NCBI RefSeq assembly: GCF_001544535.1
Contig: NZ_FCON02000028.1
Location: 1-64,000, forward strand
From: Caballeronia choica
Lineage (GTDB): Bacteria; Pseudomonadota; Gammaproteobacteria; Burkholderiales; Burkholderiaceae
Reading direction: 5' to 3'
DNA: 64,000 bases
A program made the translations under genes and the position numbers. The notes below the pieces were generated by a model. That model was given only the letters and a program-made list of their open reading frames with translations, was not told the DNA's origin and did not search any database. Below, in pieces: positions 19,016 through 30,133 of this stretch (its first letter is position 1; each line of letters begins with the position of its first letter).

Positions 19016-20230
19016 CTATCTCCAGCGCCCATCGATGACGGACCGTGGGGTCTCCCCGCGCTCCTGCGCGAGCGATGGATAGTCGGTATAGCCGCGCTCG
19101 CCGCCTCCGTAGAACGTTGACGGATCCGGCGAATTGAGCGGAGCGTGCGACCGCAGGCGTTCCGGCAGGTCGGGATTGGCGATGAACAAGCGTCCGAACG
19201 CGATCAGGTCTGCGTTGCCGTCCTCAAGCCATTTTTCCGCACTGCCGCCGTCGAACCCGCCCGCGACCATCAGCACACCATGATAGGTGCGGCGTATCAT
19301 CTCGCTCATGCGTTTCGCGCGCTCCGTGAAAGCGACATCCTCACCGGTCGCCGCCAGCGCGGGATTGACGATGTGCAAATAGGCCAGCCGGTATCGATTG
19401 AGCTTCTCGATAACATAGGAAAAGGTCGCCTCGGGATCGTCGTCATGCATGTCGTTGAAGGTGCCAAGAGGAGAGAGCCGCACCCCGACCTTTTCCGGCC
19501 CCCACACTTCGCAAACCGTTTCGATCACCTCGAATAGCAGCTTGGCCCGACGGTCGCTCGATCCGCCGTATTCGTCCGTGCGACGGTTCGTGCCGGACGA
19601 CAGAAACTGGTCGAGTAGATAGCCGTTCGCTCCGTGCACTTCGACGCCGTCCATACCGGCAGCCTTTGCGTTGCGCGCACCCCTGAAGTATTGGCGCACG
19701 AGATACGGCATCTCTTCGACCTGCAGCGCGCGAGGCGTGGCGCAGGGCGCGACGACACCTTCGCCGCGCCCGTTCTCAATGAACGCCTCCGCTTTCGGCT
19801 GGACCGCAGAGGGTGCAACGGGCAACATTTCATCGGGTTGCAATGAGGGGTGCGATATGCGTCCGACGTGCCAGAGCTGCATGAACATCAACCCGCCCGT
19901 CTCGTGCACGGCGTCCGCCACGAGCCGCCAGCCTTCGACCTGCTCGCGACTATGGATCCCAGGTGTCCACGCATAGCCCTGTCCTTGCATCGACACCTGC
20001 GTCGCCTCACTGATGATGAGCGCGGCCGCTGCACGCTGCGCGTAATAGCAGGCGTTGAGCTGCGACGGTATGTTGCCTGGTCGGCTCGCGCGCGAACGCG
20101 TAAGCGGCGCCATCACGACACGATGACGCAGGTTGTGCGGTCCCACCCTTAGGGGTTCGAAGAGCTTGCGCAGCGGAATTTGTTCGTCGTGTTGCCGCGC
20201 TTCCCCGGGCGCGATTTCCGTATCGGGCAT
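19016..20230 (-). CDS. Old Yellow Enzyme family alkene reductase (NADH:flavin oxidoreductase)
   Basis: 404 aa FMN-dependent ene-reductase like NemA/XenB. Start MPDTEIAPGEARQHDEQIPL with AAGGAG before it; the first ~20 residues are an extension to the family. Motifs: VVMAPLTRSRA, LMFMQLWHVGRISHPS, VEVHGANGYLLDQFLSSGTN and NRRTDEYGG, the standard substrate and FMN contacts. It reduces activated C=C bonds or nitro groups using NAD(P)H. It stands alone. Confidence 0.92.
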   Translation of the reverse strand: MPDTEIAPGEARQHDEQIPLRKLFEPLRVGPHNLRHRVVMAPLTRSRASRPGNIPSQLNACYYAQRAAAALIISEATQVSMQGQGYAWTPGIHSREQVEGWRLVADAVHETGGLMFMQLWHVGRISHPSLQPDEMLPVAPSAVQPKAEAFIENGRGEGVVAPCATPRALQVEEMPYLVRQYFRGARNAKAAGMDGVEVHGANGYLLDQFLSSGTNRRTDEYGGSSDRRAKLLFEVIETVCEVWGPEKVGVRLSPLGTFNDMHDDDPEATFSYVIEKLNRYRLAYLHIVNPALAATGEDVAFTERAKRMSEMIRRTYHGVLMVAGGFDGGSAEKWLEDGNADLIAFGRLFIANPDLPERLRSHAPLNSPDPSTFYGGGERGYTDYPSLAQERGETPRSVIDGRWR

Positions 20231-20350
20231 AAATTCGCTCCTTCTGTTCTTGACTCGGCCCGAAAAGTGTTGCCATAGACGCATCGAAGCGTCGGCGTCA
20301 AATCCACATCGACAGGATCCCCCTCTCCGCCCAGTCTAGCCATGACCCGA

Positions 20351-20396
20351 CGCGGGCTTCTTTCCGGTTTCTGCTCAGATGTGTCACGATTCTGCG
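20351..20396. repeat. dispersed repeat, copy A
   Basis: 46 bases (from CGCGGGCTTCTTTCC to ATTCTGCG) that match 30053-30098 in the same orientation at about 38 of 46 positions with no gap. It lies between genes, next to an 8-bp tandem array. Confidence 0.6.
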
Positions 20397-20442
20397 GTCT
20401 CCCGGTCTCCCGGTCTCCCGGTCTCCCGGTCTCCCGGTCTCC
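20395..20442. repeat. tandem array of an 8-bp unit (CGGTCTCC x6)
   Basis: Six perfect head-to-tail copies of CGGTCTCC followed by a seventh that breaks after CGGTCC. A translated frame would read a repeating GDRETGRP, but no gene is supported here. Such arrays change copy number by slippage. Confidence 0.9.
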
Positions 20443-21028
20443 CGGTCCATCGCTCCATCGGGGATGGGGCCCTGCCATGCCCTCGGCTGCTCTGGTGCTT
20501 TCGAAAGATTCACGACCGAGGCGCTCGCCTCGGACTTCGGCACGGGGATGGTGCAGTCGGGCCATAGAGGGAGAGCGCCCTGGTCGATGCAGCGGGGCCG
20601 TCGTCGGGCGGGAGCAGGCCTTTACGCCTGCCGGCCAGTCGCTCAACGGTCCGGAAAGAACCTTGACGATCATCTCGGTGGCTTCGGCGGCGCCTTCGAG
20701 CGCGGTCGGATGCAAGTTGGATTCCATCATGCCTGTCGCCATGACCGGTATCGGGGTCAGGCCGGGCCGGCGTGAGCAACTGCCGGGCGAGGGCTGTTCG
20801 ACTGCGGCGACGCGTCAAGATCGTCCATCTGCGCAGTTGATGCCGTCGGCCCGGGAGCGTGGTCTCCTTTCTGCGTCTCTCGTCAGGTAGGTGGAGGGTC
20901 ATTGCATTTGTCGGTGGCTATCCGGATTAGCGACTAGACTTAAAACATCGTCGGCGCATGCTCGCGCAAGAGGAACGTATGCGCCCGTTCACTCCCGATC
21001 CTGACGTGCGACCGAAGGAGCCAGACCG
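20443..21028. other. intergenic stretch without a confident gene
   Basis: Together with 20231-20350 this makes an ~800-base region with no supported gene between the Old Yellow Enzyme and the small frameshifted gene. A minus-strand frame near 20742 begins MATGMMESNLHPTALEGAAE but runs through the tandem repeat, and I could not support it. Confidence 0.35.
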
Positions 21029-21273
21029 ATGCCGAAGACCGTTCGAACCGCGGAGCAGATTCGCGACGAACTGCAAAACCGCATGGCGAAAATCGCCGCT
21101 GACGCGCCGGTAGCTTTGCACGTGCGCATACCGCTGCCAGAGCGGCACCCGCCCGACGCATCCGGCCGCAACTGGAACGTCGTGCCGCTCAATGACCTCG
21201 GCGCAGATTTTGGGTACATCATGTCCAGAAGGTGATCGAAGACATGCGTACCGAGTTCATGCTTCCCGATTGA
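21029..21273 (+). pseudogene. small conserved hypothetical gene, frameshifted near 21210
   Basis: The first frame, MPKTVRTAEQIRDELQNRMA to HPPDASGRNWNVVPL, follows a small Burkholderiales protein family with the motif EPD..GCNWN. It stops early at 21235 after IMSRR. The next frame continues at once with VHHVQKVIEDMRTEFMLPD and a stop at 21271-21273, which is the family's usual C-terminal helix. One base has been lost or gained around 21205-21215 (GATTTTGGG). The repaired product would be ~81 aa. CGGAG..GACCG precedes the ATG. Dead, or a sequence error. Confidence 0.6.
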
Positions 21274-21714
21274 CGCCTTGATACGAAACCCGAGGGGCTC
21301 ATACAAACGCACGTGTTTGAGCATCGAGGCTAGGAGATCGTGGTACAGCCGGAGCAGAACGGAAACGGCGCGTAGAAGGTACACAGTGAGTGTGCGTCAT
21401 GCAGATAGCCAGTGGCGGAATTTCGTCCAGAGATGGTTCAGCCGGAATGACTGACGCAGGAGACGCGGTGCGCAACGGCCTCGAATGGGGCACGCGTTTT
21501 TGTTGACCGCAAGCTGGAAGAGACGCACGACCGATGTTATGGAAGCGTCAGCAGAAAGCCAACAAAACCCGGCAGGATTGCGAAAGACACCGCCCTACGG
21601 TGCGCTTACGGTGCAGGGATATGGCCAACCGCTGTTATCTAGCCGCGGACTGCCTGCTAGTGAAGTGCATGAAACGAAAGAAACTCCTGAACCTCCTCAA
21701 AGGCCGACCTGTTC
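21274..21714. other. no recognisable gene
   Basis: About 440 bases upstream of the flavoprotein gene. Short plus-strand frames (21485-21749) have no domain. Any promoter for the flavoprotein operon should lie here, but none was convincing. Confidence 0.35.
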
Positions 21715-22950
21715 ATGGTCAGGATCTATGGACGCATGCGCAGCGCTAACGGCTACGCGATCCGCGACTTCCTGCATCGCTGCGACATACCGTTCGAATG
21801 GATCGAACTTGGCAGCGGTAAAGAAGCGGAGGAACTGGCGCACGTGCAGCATCTTTCCGACTCGCGCTTGCCGGTCTGCGTCTTCCACGACGGCACGCGG
21901 CTCGAGTGTCCCACTATCCGGCAAATCACCGAGAAGCTCGGCTGGTTTGCGAGTCCATCCCGTGAAGGCTACGATCTGGCGATTTACGGCGCAGGACCGG
22001 CGGGATTGAGCGCGGCCGTGTACGGAGCATCGGAAGGGCTGCATACCGTACTGGTGGAGCGTTGGGCGCTGGGCGGTCAGGCAGGCAGTAGTTCAAAAAT
22101 CGAGAACTATCTGGGCTTCCCACACGGCGTGAGCGGCGCGGAACTGGCAGAACGGGCCCGCGTCCAGGCCATCAAGTTCGGCGCCGACATCCTGATAGCG
22201 CGCGCCGGCGTGCGCGCGGAATTTCCGCCCGGCCAGGGCATCGTCTATCTGGAGGATGGCACACGTATTACGGCGCGCACGTCGATCTGCGCCACCGGCG
22301 TGGCATATCGCACGCTCGGCCTGGAAGGTGAGGAGCGCTTTTTCGGCGCGGGCCTTTATTACGGCGCCGGCGCGAGTGAGGCGGCGCTGATCTATAACGA
22401 AGATGTCTATGTGGTGGGCGGCGGCAATTCGGCGGGACAGGCCGCCATGCATTTTTCGCAGTCGGCCAACCGCGTCTATTTGCTCGTGCGTGACGCGTCG
22501 CTTAAGAACACGTTGTCCCAATACCTGGTGGATCGCATCATGTCGGCGCCGAACATTGAAAGGTGCACGTGCACTGAGGTTACCGCACTCGCAGGCGGTG
22601 ACGTGTTGCAGGAGATCACACTGACCGATGTGCGCACTGGCCGGCAACGCACGGTAATGACAAACTGGCTATTCATCTGCATTGGCGGCGTGCCGCAGAC
22701 CGAGTGGGCGCAGGAGGTTGGCATTGTCCGAGATGAAGGCGGCTATCTCGTAACCGGTCCCGACCTGCAGGATTATCGGTCGAACCTGAAATGGCCGCTC
22801 GAACGCGCGCCGCTACATCTGGAGACCTCTGTGCCTGGCGTATTCGCAGCGGGCGACGTACGTCACGCGTCGATCAAGCGCGTGGCGTCGGCAGTCGGCG
22901 AGGGCGCAATGGCTGTGGCGCTGGTGCATCGCTATTTAAATAGCGCGTGA
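21715..22950 (+). CDS. thioredoxin-reductase-like FAD oxidoreductase with N-terminal glutaredoxin-like domain
   Basis: 411 aa. Residues 1-78 resemble a glutaredoxin/thioredoxin-like domain but have no CxxC (MVRIYGRMRSANGYAIRDFL). From 85 on it is a TrxB-like flavoprotein: FAD site YDLAIYGAGPAGLSAAVYGA, NAD(P)H site DVYVVGGGNSAGQAAMHF and C-terminal GVFAAGDVRHASIKRVASAV. The redox CATC of TrxB is replaced by GGQAGSSSKIENYLGFP, so it cannot act as a normal thioredoxin reductase. It is followed 56 bp later by a UBP-type zinc-finger gene, an association I recall from other soil bacteria. Start weakly supported by a ribosome site but fits the domain. Confidence 0.88.
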   Translation: MVRIYGRMRSANGYAIRDFLHRCDIPFEWIELGSGKEAEELAHVQHLSDSRLPVCVFHDGTRLECPTIRQITEKLGWFASPSREGYDLAIYGAGPAGLSAAVYGASEGLHTVLVERWALGGQAGSSSKIENYLGFPHGVSGAELAERARVQAIKFGADILIARAGVRAEFPPGQGIVYLEDGTRITARTSICATGVAYRTLGLEGEERFFGAGLYYGAGASEAALIYNEDVYVVGGGNSAGQAAMHFSQSANRVYLLVRDASLKNTLSQYLVDRIMSAPNIERCTCTEVTALAGGDVLQEITLTDVRTGRQRTVMTNWLFICIGGVPQTEWAQEVGIVRDEGGYLVTGPDLQDYRSNLKWPLERAPLHLETSVPGVFAAGDVRHASIKRVASAVGEGAMAVALVHRYLNSA

Positions 22951-23006
22951 GCGTAAGCGCAAGCTTGAATCACACGTCTGCGCGCACCTCTCAGAGGAGT
23001 ACGATC

Positions 23007-23279
23007 ATGACCCCCGGTTGCACGCATCTAGGCGAGGCCCGCATTCTCCACACGCCCATCGACTATTGCGAGGACTGCGTCAAGCTTCGCCAGCCGTGGG
23101 TACATTTGAGGCTTTGTCTTTCGTGCGGACACGTCGGCTGTTGCGATTCGTCGCCCAACCGGCATGCAAGCAAGCATTTTCACGCGACCGGCCATCCGCT
23201 GGTGCGTTCAATCGAACCCGGCGAAACGTGGATCTGGTGCTATCGCGACGAGATCGTCGTAGGCGAACTTGAATCGTGA
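23007..23279 (+). CDS. UBP-type zinc-finger protein
   Basis: 90 aa, a single zf-UBP domain, the fold that binds the C-terminus of ubiquitin in eukaryotic deubiquitinases. Zinc ligands can be traced: Cys5/His7, Cys21/Cys24, Cys37/Cys40, Cys45, His53, His57/His59 and His63 (CLSCGHVGCCDSSPNRHASK; HFHATGHPLV). GETWIWCYRDE ends the domain. AGGAG lies 7 nt before ATG 23007. Bacteria without ubiquitin carry such genes mostly next to flavoprotein reductases as here; the ligand is unknown. Probably co-transcribed with the flavoprotein. Confidence 0.9.
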   Translation: MTPGCTHLGEARILHTPIDYCEDCVKLRQPWVHLRLCLSCGHVGCCDSSPNRHASKHFHATGHPLVRSIEPGETWIWCYRDEIVVGELES

Positions 23280-23327
23280 CCAGCCACCCGCACGGGCGGG
23301 CGGCGTCCCGTTCAAGCAATGCCGGTG

Positions 23328-26158
<2,831 letters not shown>

Positions 26159-26448
26159 GATGTTTATATGAACGCGTCCCGTTTGCAACAGTTTTCGTGT
26201 GTTCAGACTGACAGGATGGGCTGCGGCTTTATATCCGGCCTTGTTGCAGCCGGTACAGCCGCTGCGGGCCCCTATGAAATTCGCTGACCCGCACCTCATT
26301 TCTCCGGCGAGCTCGAAGCTCTCCACATCATTCAGGTTTAGCGAGTCCCGGTCCTACCTGGCTTGTCATCACACTCAATTGCTGCGCAACCTTTCGACGT
26401 TCACCCTGTGTTAAAACGATGGTTGATCAACTACGCGACGCTGACCGC
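26159..26448. other. clpK leader and IS110 downstream flank
   Basis: About 290 bases between clpK and the IS110 transposase stop. It holds the clpK leader; one end of the IS element must lie somewhere near 26400-26448, but no terminal repeat marks it. No clear heat-shock (sigma-32) promoter was found. Confidence 0.4.
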
Positions 26449-27468
26449 TCAAGCCGGTTTTACGCTCGCGTAACTCTTCTGATACTGCCGGTCATGGGCT
26501 AGCACGGCCCAGATCGTTCTGGCTATCTTGTTGGCCAACGCAACCACAATCACGTTCGTTGGCCGCCGCTTCTTGATCTGCTCGACCCAGGGGCCAGGAT
26601 CTTTCGAATGCGACAACACACTGCGCGCACCGTGAATCAGCAGCGTGCGCAAATACGTGTCGCCGCGTTTCGATATGCCGTGGAAGTTCACCTTGCCGCC
26701 CGAGCCTGTCTGCTTTGGCACCAGTCCCGCCCACGCTGCAAACTCCCTGCCTGATTTGAACGCCTTTGCGTCACCCATCATCGCCACCGCTGCCGTCGCC
26801 GTCAGCAGGCCACCACCGGGTATCTCGCTGATCGCCTTCACCGCCCGGTCTTCCTTCTTCCACTCGCGCATGCGGCGCTCAATCTCGGCAATCTGCTCGT
26901 CCAGCCTTGCCAGCCCGTTCCACTGCTCGCGCAGCGTGTCGATCAACGCCGCCGGAAGTCGCTGTGCAAGCCGTCCCAGCACCGCCGCAATCTCGCCGTT
27001 CAGTTTCTCCCGGCCGCGGCTCATCACCTCGCCGTATTCCGTCAGCAACCCACGCAGTCCGTTGATTTGCATCGTGCGGAACTTCACCAACTGCTCGCGC
27101 ATCCGATGCAGTGCCAGCATCGCCTGCTGCATCTCCGTCTTCACTGCCACCGGCTTACCAGGCTGTTGCACCGCCAGCCAGATCGCCTTTGCATCGGCCG
27201 CGTCGTTCTTGTTGCGGATATTGAACGCCTTCACGAACTCCGCCGGCATCAACCTGACTTCGTGGCCCAACTGCATCAACTGCCGGGCCCAGTGGTGCGC
27301 TCCGCCACACGCTTCCATTCCGATCAGGCACTTGGCACGGTTGGCAAAGTGCTCCAGAAACTTCGCCCGCTTGATCGGCTTGTTCACGACCTCGCCGGTT
27401 TCCTGATCGATGTAATGCACTTGGAACACCTGCTTGGCGATGTCTACACCAACTGCGATACTGTTCAT
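26449..27468 (-). CDS. IS110-family transposase
   Basis: A full 339-aa DEDD transposase. It has an N-terminal RuvC-like domain (GVDIAKQVFQVHYIDQETGE; GMEACGGAHHWARQL; NIRNKNDAADAKAIWLAVQQ) and a C-terminal transposase_20 domain with the Ser-containing end (IPGGGLLTATAAVAMMGDAK; FAAWAGLVPKQTGSGGK; KRGDTYLRTLLIHGARSVL). No frameshift or early stop is seen, so the element may be active. It sits between the hsp20 gene group and clpK, all on the same strand. Confidence 0.95.
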   Translation of the reverse strand: MNSIAVGVDIAKQVFQVHYIDQETGEVVNKPIKRAKFLEHFANRAKCLIGMEACGGAHHWARQLMQLGHEVRLMPAEFVKAFNIRNKNDAADAKAIWLAVQQPGKPVAVKTEMQQAMLALHRMREQLVKFRTMQINGLRGLLTEYGEVMSRGREKLNGEIAAVLGRLAQRLPAALIDTLREQWNGLARLDEQIAEIERRMREWKKEDRAVKAISEIPGGGLLTATAAVAMMGDAKAFKSGREFAAWAGLVPKQTGSGGKVNFHGISKRGDTYLRTLLIHGARSVLSHSKDPGPWVEQIKKRRPTNVIVVALANKIARTIWAVLAHDRQYQKSYASVKPA

Positions 27469-27469
27469 C

Positions 27470-27547
27470 GTGGATCCTCCGGTTGCCTGGGAAATGCTTG
27501 CATTTTCCGCTTGGGCACATCGATGCCGTCGGCCCGTGAGGATCCAC
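27470..27547 (-). ncRNA. possible IS110 bridge-RNA region
   Basis: Directly 5' of the transposase start. Perfect inverted arms GTGGATCCTC (27470-27479) and GAGGATCCAC (27538-27547) enclose 58 bases that also hold AATGCTTGCATT (27493-27504, self-complementary at its ends). In IS110 elements the non-coding end upstream of the transposase gives a structured bridge RNA that guides target and donor choice. Position and fold fit; expression and loops are not shown. Confidence 0.4.
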
Positions 27548-27587
27548 CCTGCCTTTTCCTCTCACTCGACCACGGGGTGGGACGCGT

Positions 27588-28201
27588 TCATTTCATTTCT
27601 CCGTTGGGGGCAGGGGATGGTTGAAAGGCGAGGGATCTTGCGCAAGCAGTGAGGCGATGCGCCGCGCGGCTGCCGTCCGCACTTTGCATCCGGTGGGTCA
27701 TGCCCCGTTTCGGTTTCAGGGTGCCGTGCATGCGTTCTGCCACGCGCGGCGAATCCGCCGGCCGAAGCGGCACCCGCGTCTTCGCCGGCGCCGCGCCGCG
27801 CCGAGAGCCTCGCACGCAGGACCGCACAGGCACCGTCGAGCCACGGCTGTACGGTGGCCTGATCGGTGTCGAAGCGCGCCGCGACTTCGCGGGCGGGCAG
27901 GTCGTCGACGCGAGCGAGCAGCATAGGTCGCCCCCGCGCATGCGGTAACTAATATATTCGTCGATACCGTCGTGTCTTGGCGGCGAGCGTCGTGCTCCGC
28001 AGCGCGAAACCGCAGCTTCACCCGATACTTGCCGCCCATGCGCCTCACATCCTTCTCGTCACGCGCGCACAGCCTGACGAGATCCGTCGCGAAGTACTGC
28101 AGGTACCGCTTGAAACGATGCTCGTCCAGTCCCGCGATCCTGTCTTCGACGGCTTCATGCAGGATATCGTCGAGGCTATGGAAACTGACGACCTGCCTCA
28201 C
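27588..28201 (-). pseudogene. broken regulator-like gene downstream of hsp20
   Basis: From GTG 28201, 23 bp after the hsp20 stop, one frame gives VVSFHSLDDILHEAVEDRIA, DEHRFKRYLQYFATDLVRLC and KYRVKLRFRAAEHDARRQDT. A second frame (+1) then gives LLARVDDLPAREVAARFDTD and QATVQPWLDGACAVLRARL, which looks like a helix-turn-helix of sigma-70 region 4 type. The two halves would make one regulator if a single shift near 27950 were repaired. I cannot name the family. The frame ends in the flank of the IS110 element. Confidence 0.35.
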
Positions 28202-28223
28202 TGTGTCGCCGTACGCAGTCGCG

Positions 28224-28829
28224 CTATTTGATCTCGAGGCGCCGCTTCGCCGCGGGTTCATTGGCCGCTTTGGGCACCCGCACGGTGAGCACGCCGTTCT
28301 CGAAATTCGCTTCGGCGCGTTCGAGATCGACGCCCGAGGGAAGCGGAATCGCGCGCTCGAACTGTCCGAACGCCCGCTCCACCCGGTAGCAGCCCTTCTC
28401 GTCGCTCTTCGATTCGATGCGCTTCTCGCCGGTCAGCACCAGCATGTCCTCGACGACTTCGAGCTCTACGTCCTCACGCGACAGTCCTGGCAACTCGGCC
28501 ACGACGCGCAGCGCGTCGCCGTCGTCGACCACATCGAGGCGCGGCTGAAAGCGGCTGGGACTGAAGTCGCCGAACCAGTTGCCGAGCGGTCCCACCCCGC
28601 CGAACGGATCGCGTATCAGGTCGGTGAGAAGATGCAGGGGATCGGGCAGCGGCCAACGCGCCGCATCGAACGATGCCGGCCATGCGGACGCGGCCGCATC
28701 CGAGGTCAACGGCGCGGTGGCCAGCTGTGAGGCCGCGGGCGCGGCGTTCAGCTTCGCGCCCGCGCCCTTTTCCTCGGGGCTCTTGCGCAGGAAGCGGAAG
28801 GGATTCCACTTATCGACGTCCAACAGCAT
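28224..28829 (-). CDS. hsp20: small heat-shock protein Hsp20
   Basis: 201 aa with the alpha-crystallin domain at ~95-190: FQPRLDVVDDGDALRVVAEL, PGLSREDVELEVVEDMLVLT, the FERAIPLPSGVD strand and ENGVLTVRVPK. A long Ala-rich N-terminal arm (~90 residues) is typical for the GI-type sHsp of the tLST; the C-terminal IxI is replaced by RRLEIK. It prevents aggregation and hands clients to disaggregases such as ClpK, which lies downstream on the same strand but is now split off by an IS110. Confidence 0.93.
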   Translation of the reverse strand: MLLDVDKWNPFRFLRKSPEEKGAGAKLNAAPAASQLATAPLTSDAAASAWPASFDAARWPLPDPLHLLTDLIRDPFGGVGPLGNWFGDFSPSRFQPRLDVVDDGDALRVVAELPGLSREDVELEVVEDMLVLTGEKRIESKSDEKGCYRVERAFGQFERAIPLPSGVDLERAEANFENGVLTVRVPKAANEPAAKRRLEIK

Positions 28830-28908
28830 CGCTATGCTCCTTGTTCCGATGAGCCGTCAGAGCGGCCCGAATCTTCAGTGACTCCTGCCTTGGCGTTCCC
28901 GGCCGATG

Positions 28909-29331
28909 TCAGCCCTTGGCATATTCGAACTCCGGCAGTTTTTTCAGCGCATCCTTGTTTGCGCCGACCAAGATTGCCTTCGGTGCTATCTGCTTGAACT
29001 GCTGAATGGGGATGGCGACGCGGTGCGCCGCCATCCCGAGAAAGCCGCCCACGTCGATAATCGCGGTCGACAACGACCCATCGGGTGCGACAATCAGGTC
29101 GTCGACGCGGCCGATCTTTTCGTTCTTTTCGTTGTAGACATCGGTGTGGATCATCTTCGATGCGCGCCAGCCTGTTGCGACCAGTTGCGCTTCGGTGACG
29201 GTCACGCCGAGCGTCGCCTTCCCGGCGATAGGCGCATCCTGCGCGGTCGCGCCGCTGGCCACAAAGCCACCAGCGGATAGCGCAAGGATGAATGTCGACA
29301 GCCTTGCGGCCGATGCGAGGTTAGTCTTCAT
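28909..29331 (-). CDS. exported PRC-barrel domain protein
   Basis: 140 aa with a signal peptide (residues 1-31: basic start, LSTFILALSAGGFVASGATA, cleavage near AQDA) and a PRC-barrel from ~45 to 125 (MIHTDVYNEKNEKIGRVDDL, IVAPDGSLSTAIIDVGGFLG). GGAGAACGCC before ATG 29331 is a good ribosome site and fixes the start well inside a longer open frame. PRC-barrel proteins of this kind are common in envelope-stress clusters of Burkholderiaceae. It lies between hdeD and hsp20. Confidence 0.88.
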   Translation of the reverse strand: MKTNLASAARLSTFILALSAGGFVASGATAQDAPIAGKATLGVTVTEAQLVATGWRASKMIHTDVYNEKNEKIGRVDDLIVAPDGSLSTAIIDVGGFLGMAAHRVAIPIQQFKQIAPKAILVGANKDALKKLPEFEYAKG

Positions 29332-29384
29332 GGCGTTCTCCAAAATGCGCAACGGGATACGTGGACGCCGGGCGCAGGATGCGC

Positions 29385-29960
29385 TCATGAGTGCAGCGGC
29401 GTGTTTTGCTTGTCGCGAAGGACGGCGCTGCGCCAATTCCGTGCGCCGAGGCCGAGGACGAACAGAAGCGCGCCGGTCACGATCGCGTAGGTGCCGATCA
29501 TCCAGACGAGCGCAAGCGCTCCAGCACCCGGGACGGCCAGCACGAAGATGCCGAACAGAGCCGACAGGATACCGATGAACAACAGCAGCCACTGCGTGCG
29601 GCCGCGCCTTTTCAGCCGAACCCAGGCGATGACGTCGAGCACTCCGGTGACTATGGCGTTCGCGCCCATCACTGCGATTAACACGAGCGCCGTGACGCCC
29701 GGCGCCGCGACAGCAATCAGGCCCGCAGCGATCGTGCACAGGCCGAGCAGTAACGGGATCCACCAGTCCGTGCGGATCGAACGATGTCGTATCGCCGCGC
29801 TGACCGCTGCGATGCCTCCAATGAGCGCATACGCCGCGAACACCGCGACGAGAAGCAGCAGCGTGAGACCGGGCAAAAAGAGCGCGACGAGGCCGAACAG
29901 GATTCCCGCGGCGCCACGCAGCGCGAGCATCCACCATGCGCGTCCGAGCAGTTCGTCCAT
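29385..29960 (-). CDS. hdeD: HdeD-family membrane protein
   Basis: 191 aa with six predicted membrane helices in three pairs (for example GILFGLVALFLPGLTLLLLV and LLFIGILSALFGIFVLAVPG), the internal-repeat plan of HdeD. In E. coli HdeD acts in acid resistance at high cell density; in the tLST it is one of the conserved genes. It starts MDELLGRAWWMLALRG and is probably co-transcribed with the PRC-barrel gene 53 bp downstream. Confidence 0.92.
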   Translation of the reverse strand: MDELLGRAWWMLALRGAAGILFGLVALFLPGLTLLLLVAVFAAYALIGGIAAVSAAIRHRSIRTDWWIPLLLGLCTIAAGLIAVAAPGVTALVLIAVMGANAIVTGVLDVIAWVRLKRRGRTQWLLLFIGILSALFGIFVLAVPGAGALALVWMIGTYAIVTGALLFVLGLGARNWRSAVLRDKQNTPLHS

Positions 29961-30052
29961 CGTTCGGTCCTCGGTCGAATTGCCGGTATCCGGCTAATAC
30001 AGCGCGCGCAATTCTTATGCGGCGCATATTAGTCAAGCCTACGTCCGCAAGC

Positions 30053-30098
30053 CGCGCGCTTCTTTCGGGTTCCTGCCCAGAGGTGTCGGAATTCTGCG
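30053..30098. repeat. dispersed repeat, copy B
   Basis: 46 bases (CGCGCGCTTCTTTCGGGTTC...ATTCTGCG) matching 20351-20396 at about 38 of 46 positions. It lies between the hdeD and AraC-type genes. Two intergenic copies 9.7 kb apart in one orientation suggest a family-wide intergenic repeat. Confidence 0.6.
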
Positions 30099-30133
30099 CT
30101 TGTCGGTTGCCCGGGGATCGATTCGAGAACGCA

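Larger units (their letters stand above)
26449..27547 (-). mobile_element. IS110-family insertion sequence (core; ends not fixed)
   Basis: Transposase gene plus the upstream non-coding part, which holds a perfect 10-bp inverted repeat. IS110 elements lack classical terminal inverted repeats, so exact ends cannot be set from one copy. The element splits the stress locus between the hsp20 side and clpK. Confidence 0.7.

Noticed and set aside
20395..20442. Possible CRISPR array
   Set aside because: The unit is 8 bp, directly abutting, without spacers.
23280..23327. Hairpin between the zinc-finger gene and clpK (CCCGC...GCGGG)
   Set aside because: Only a 5-bp stem, no T-run on either strand; too weak to call a terminator.
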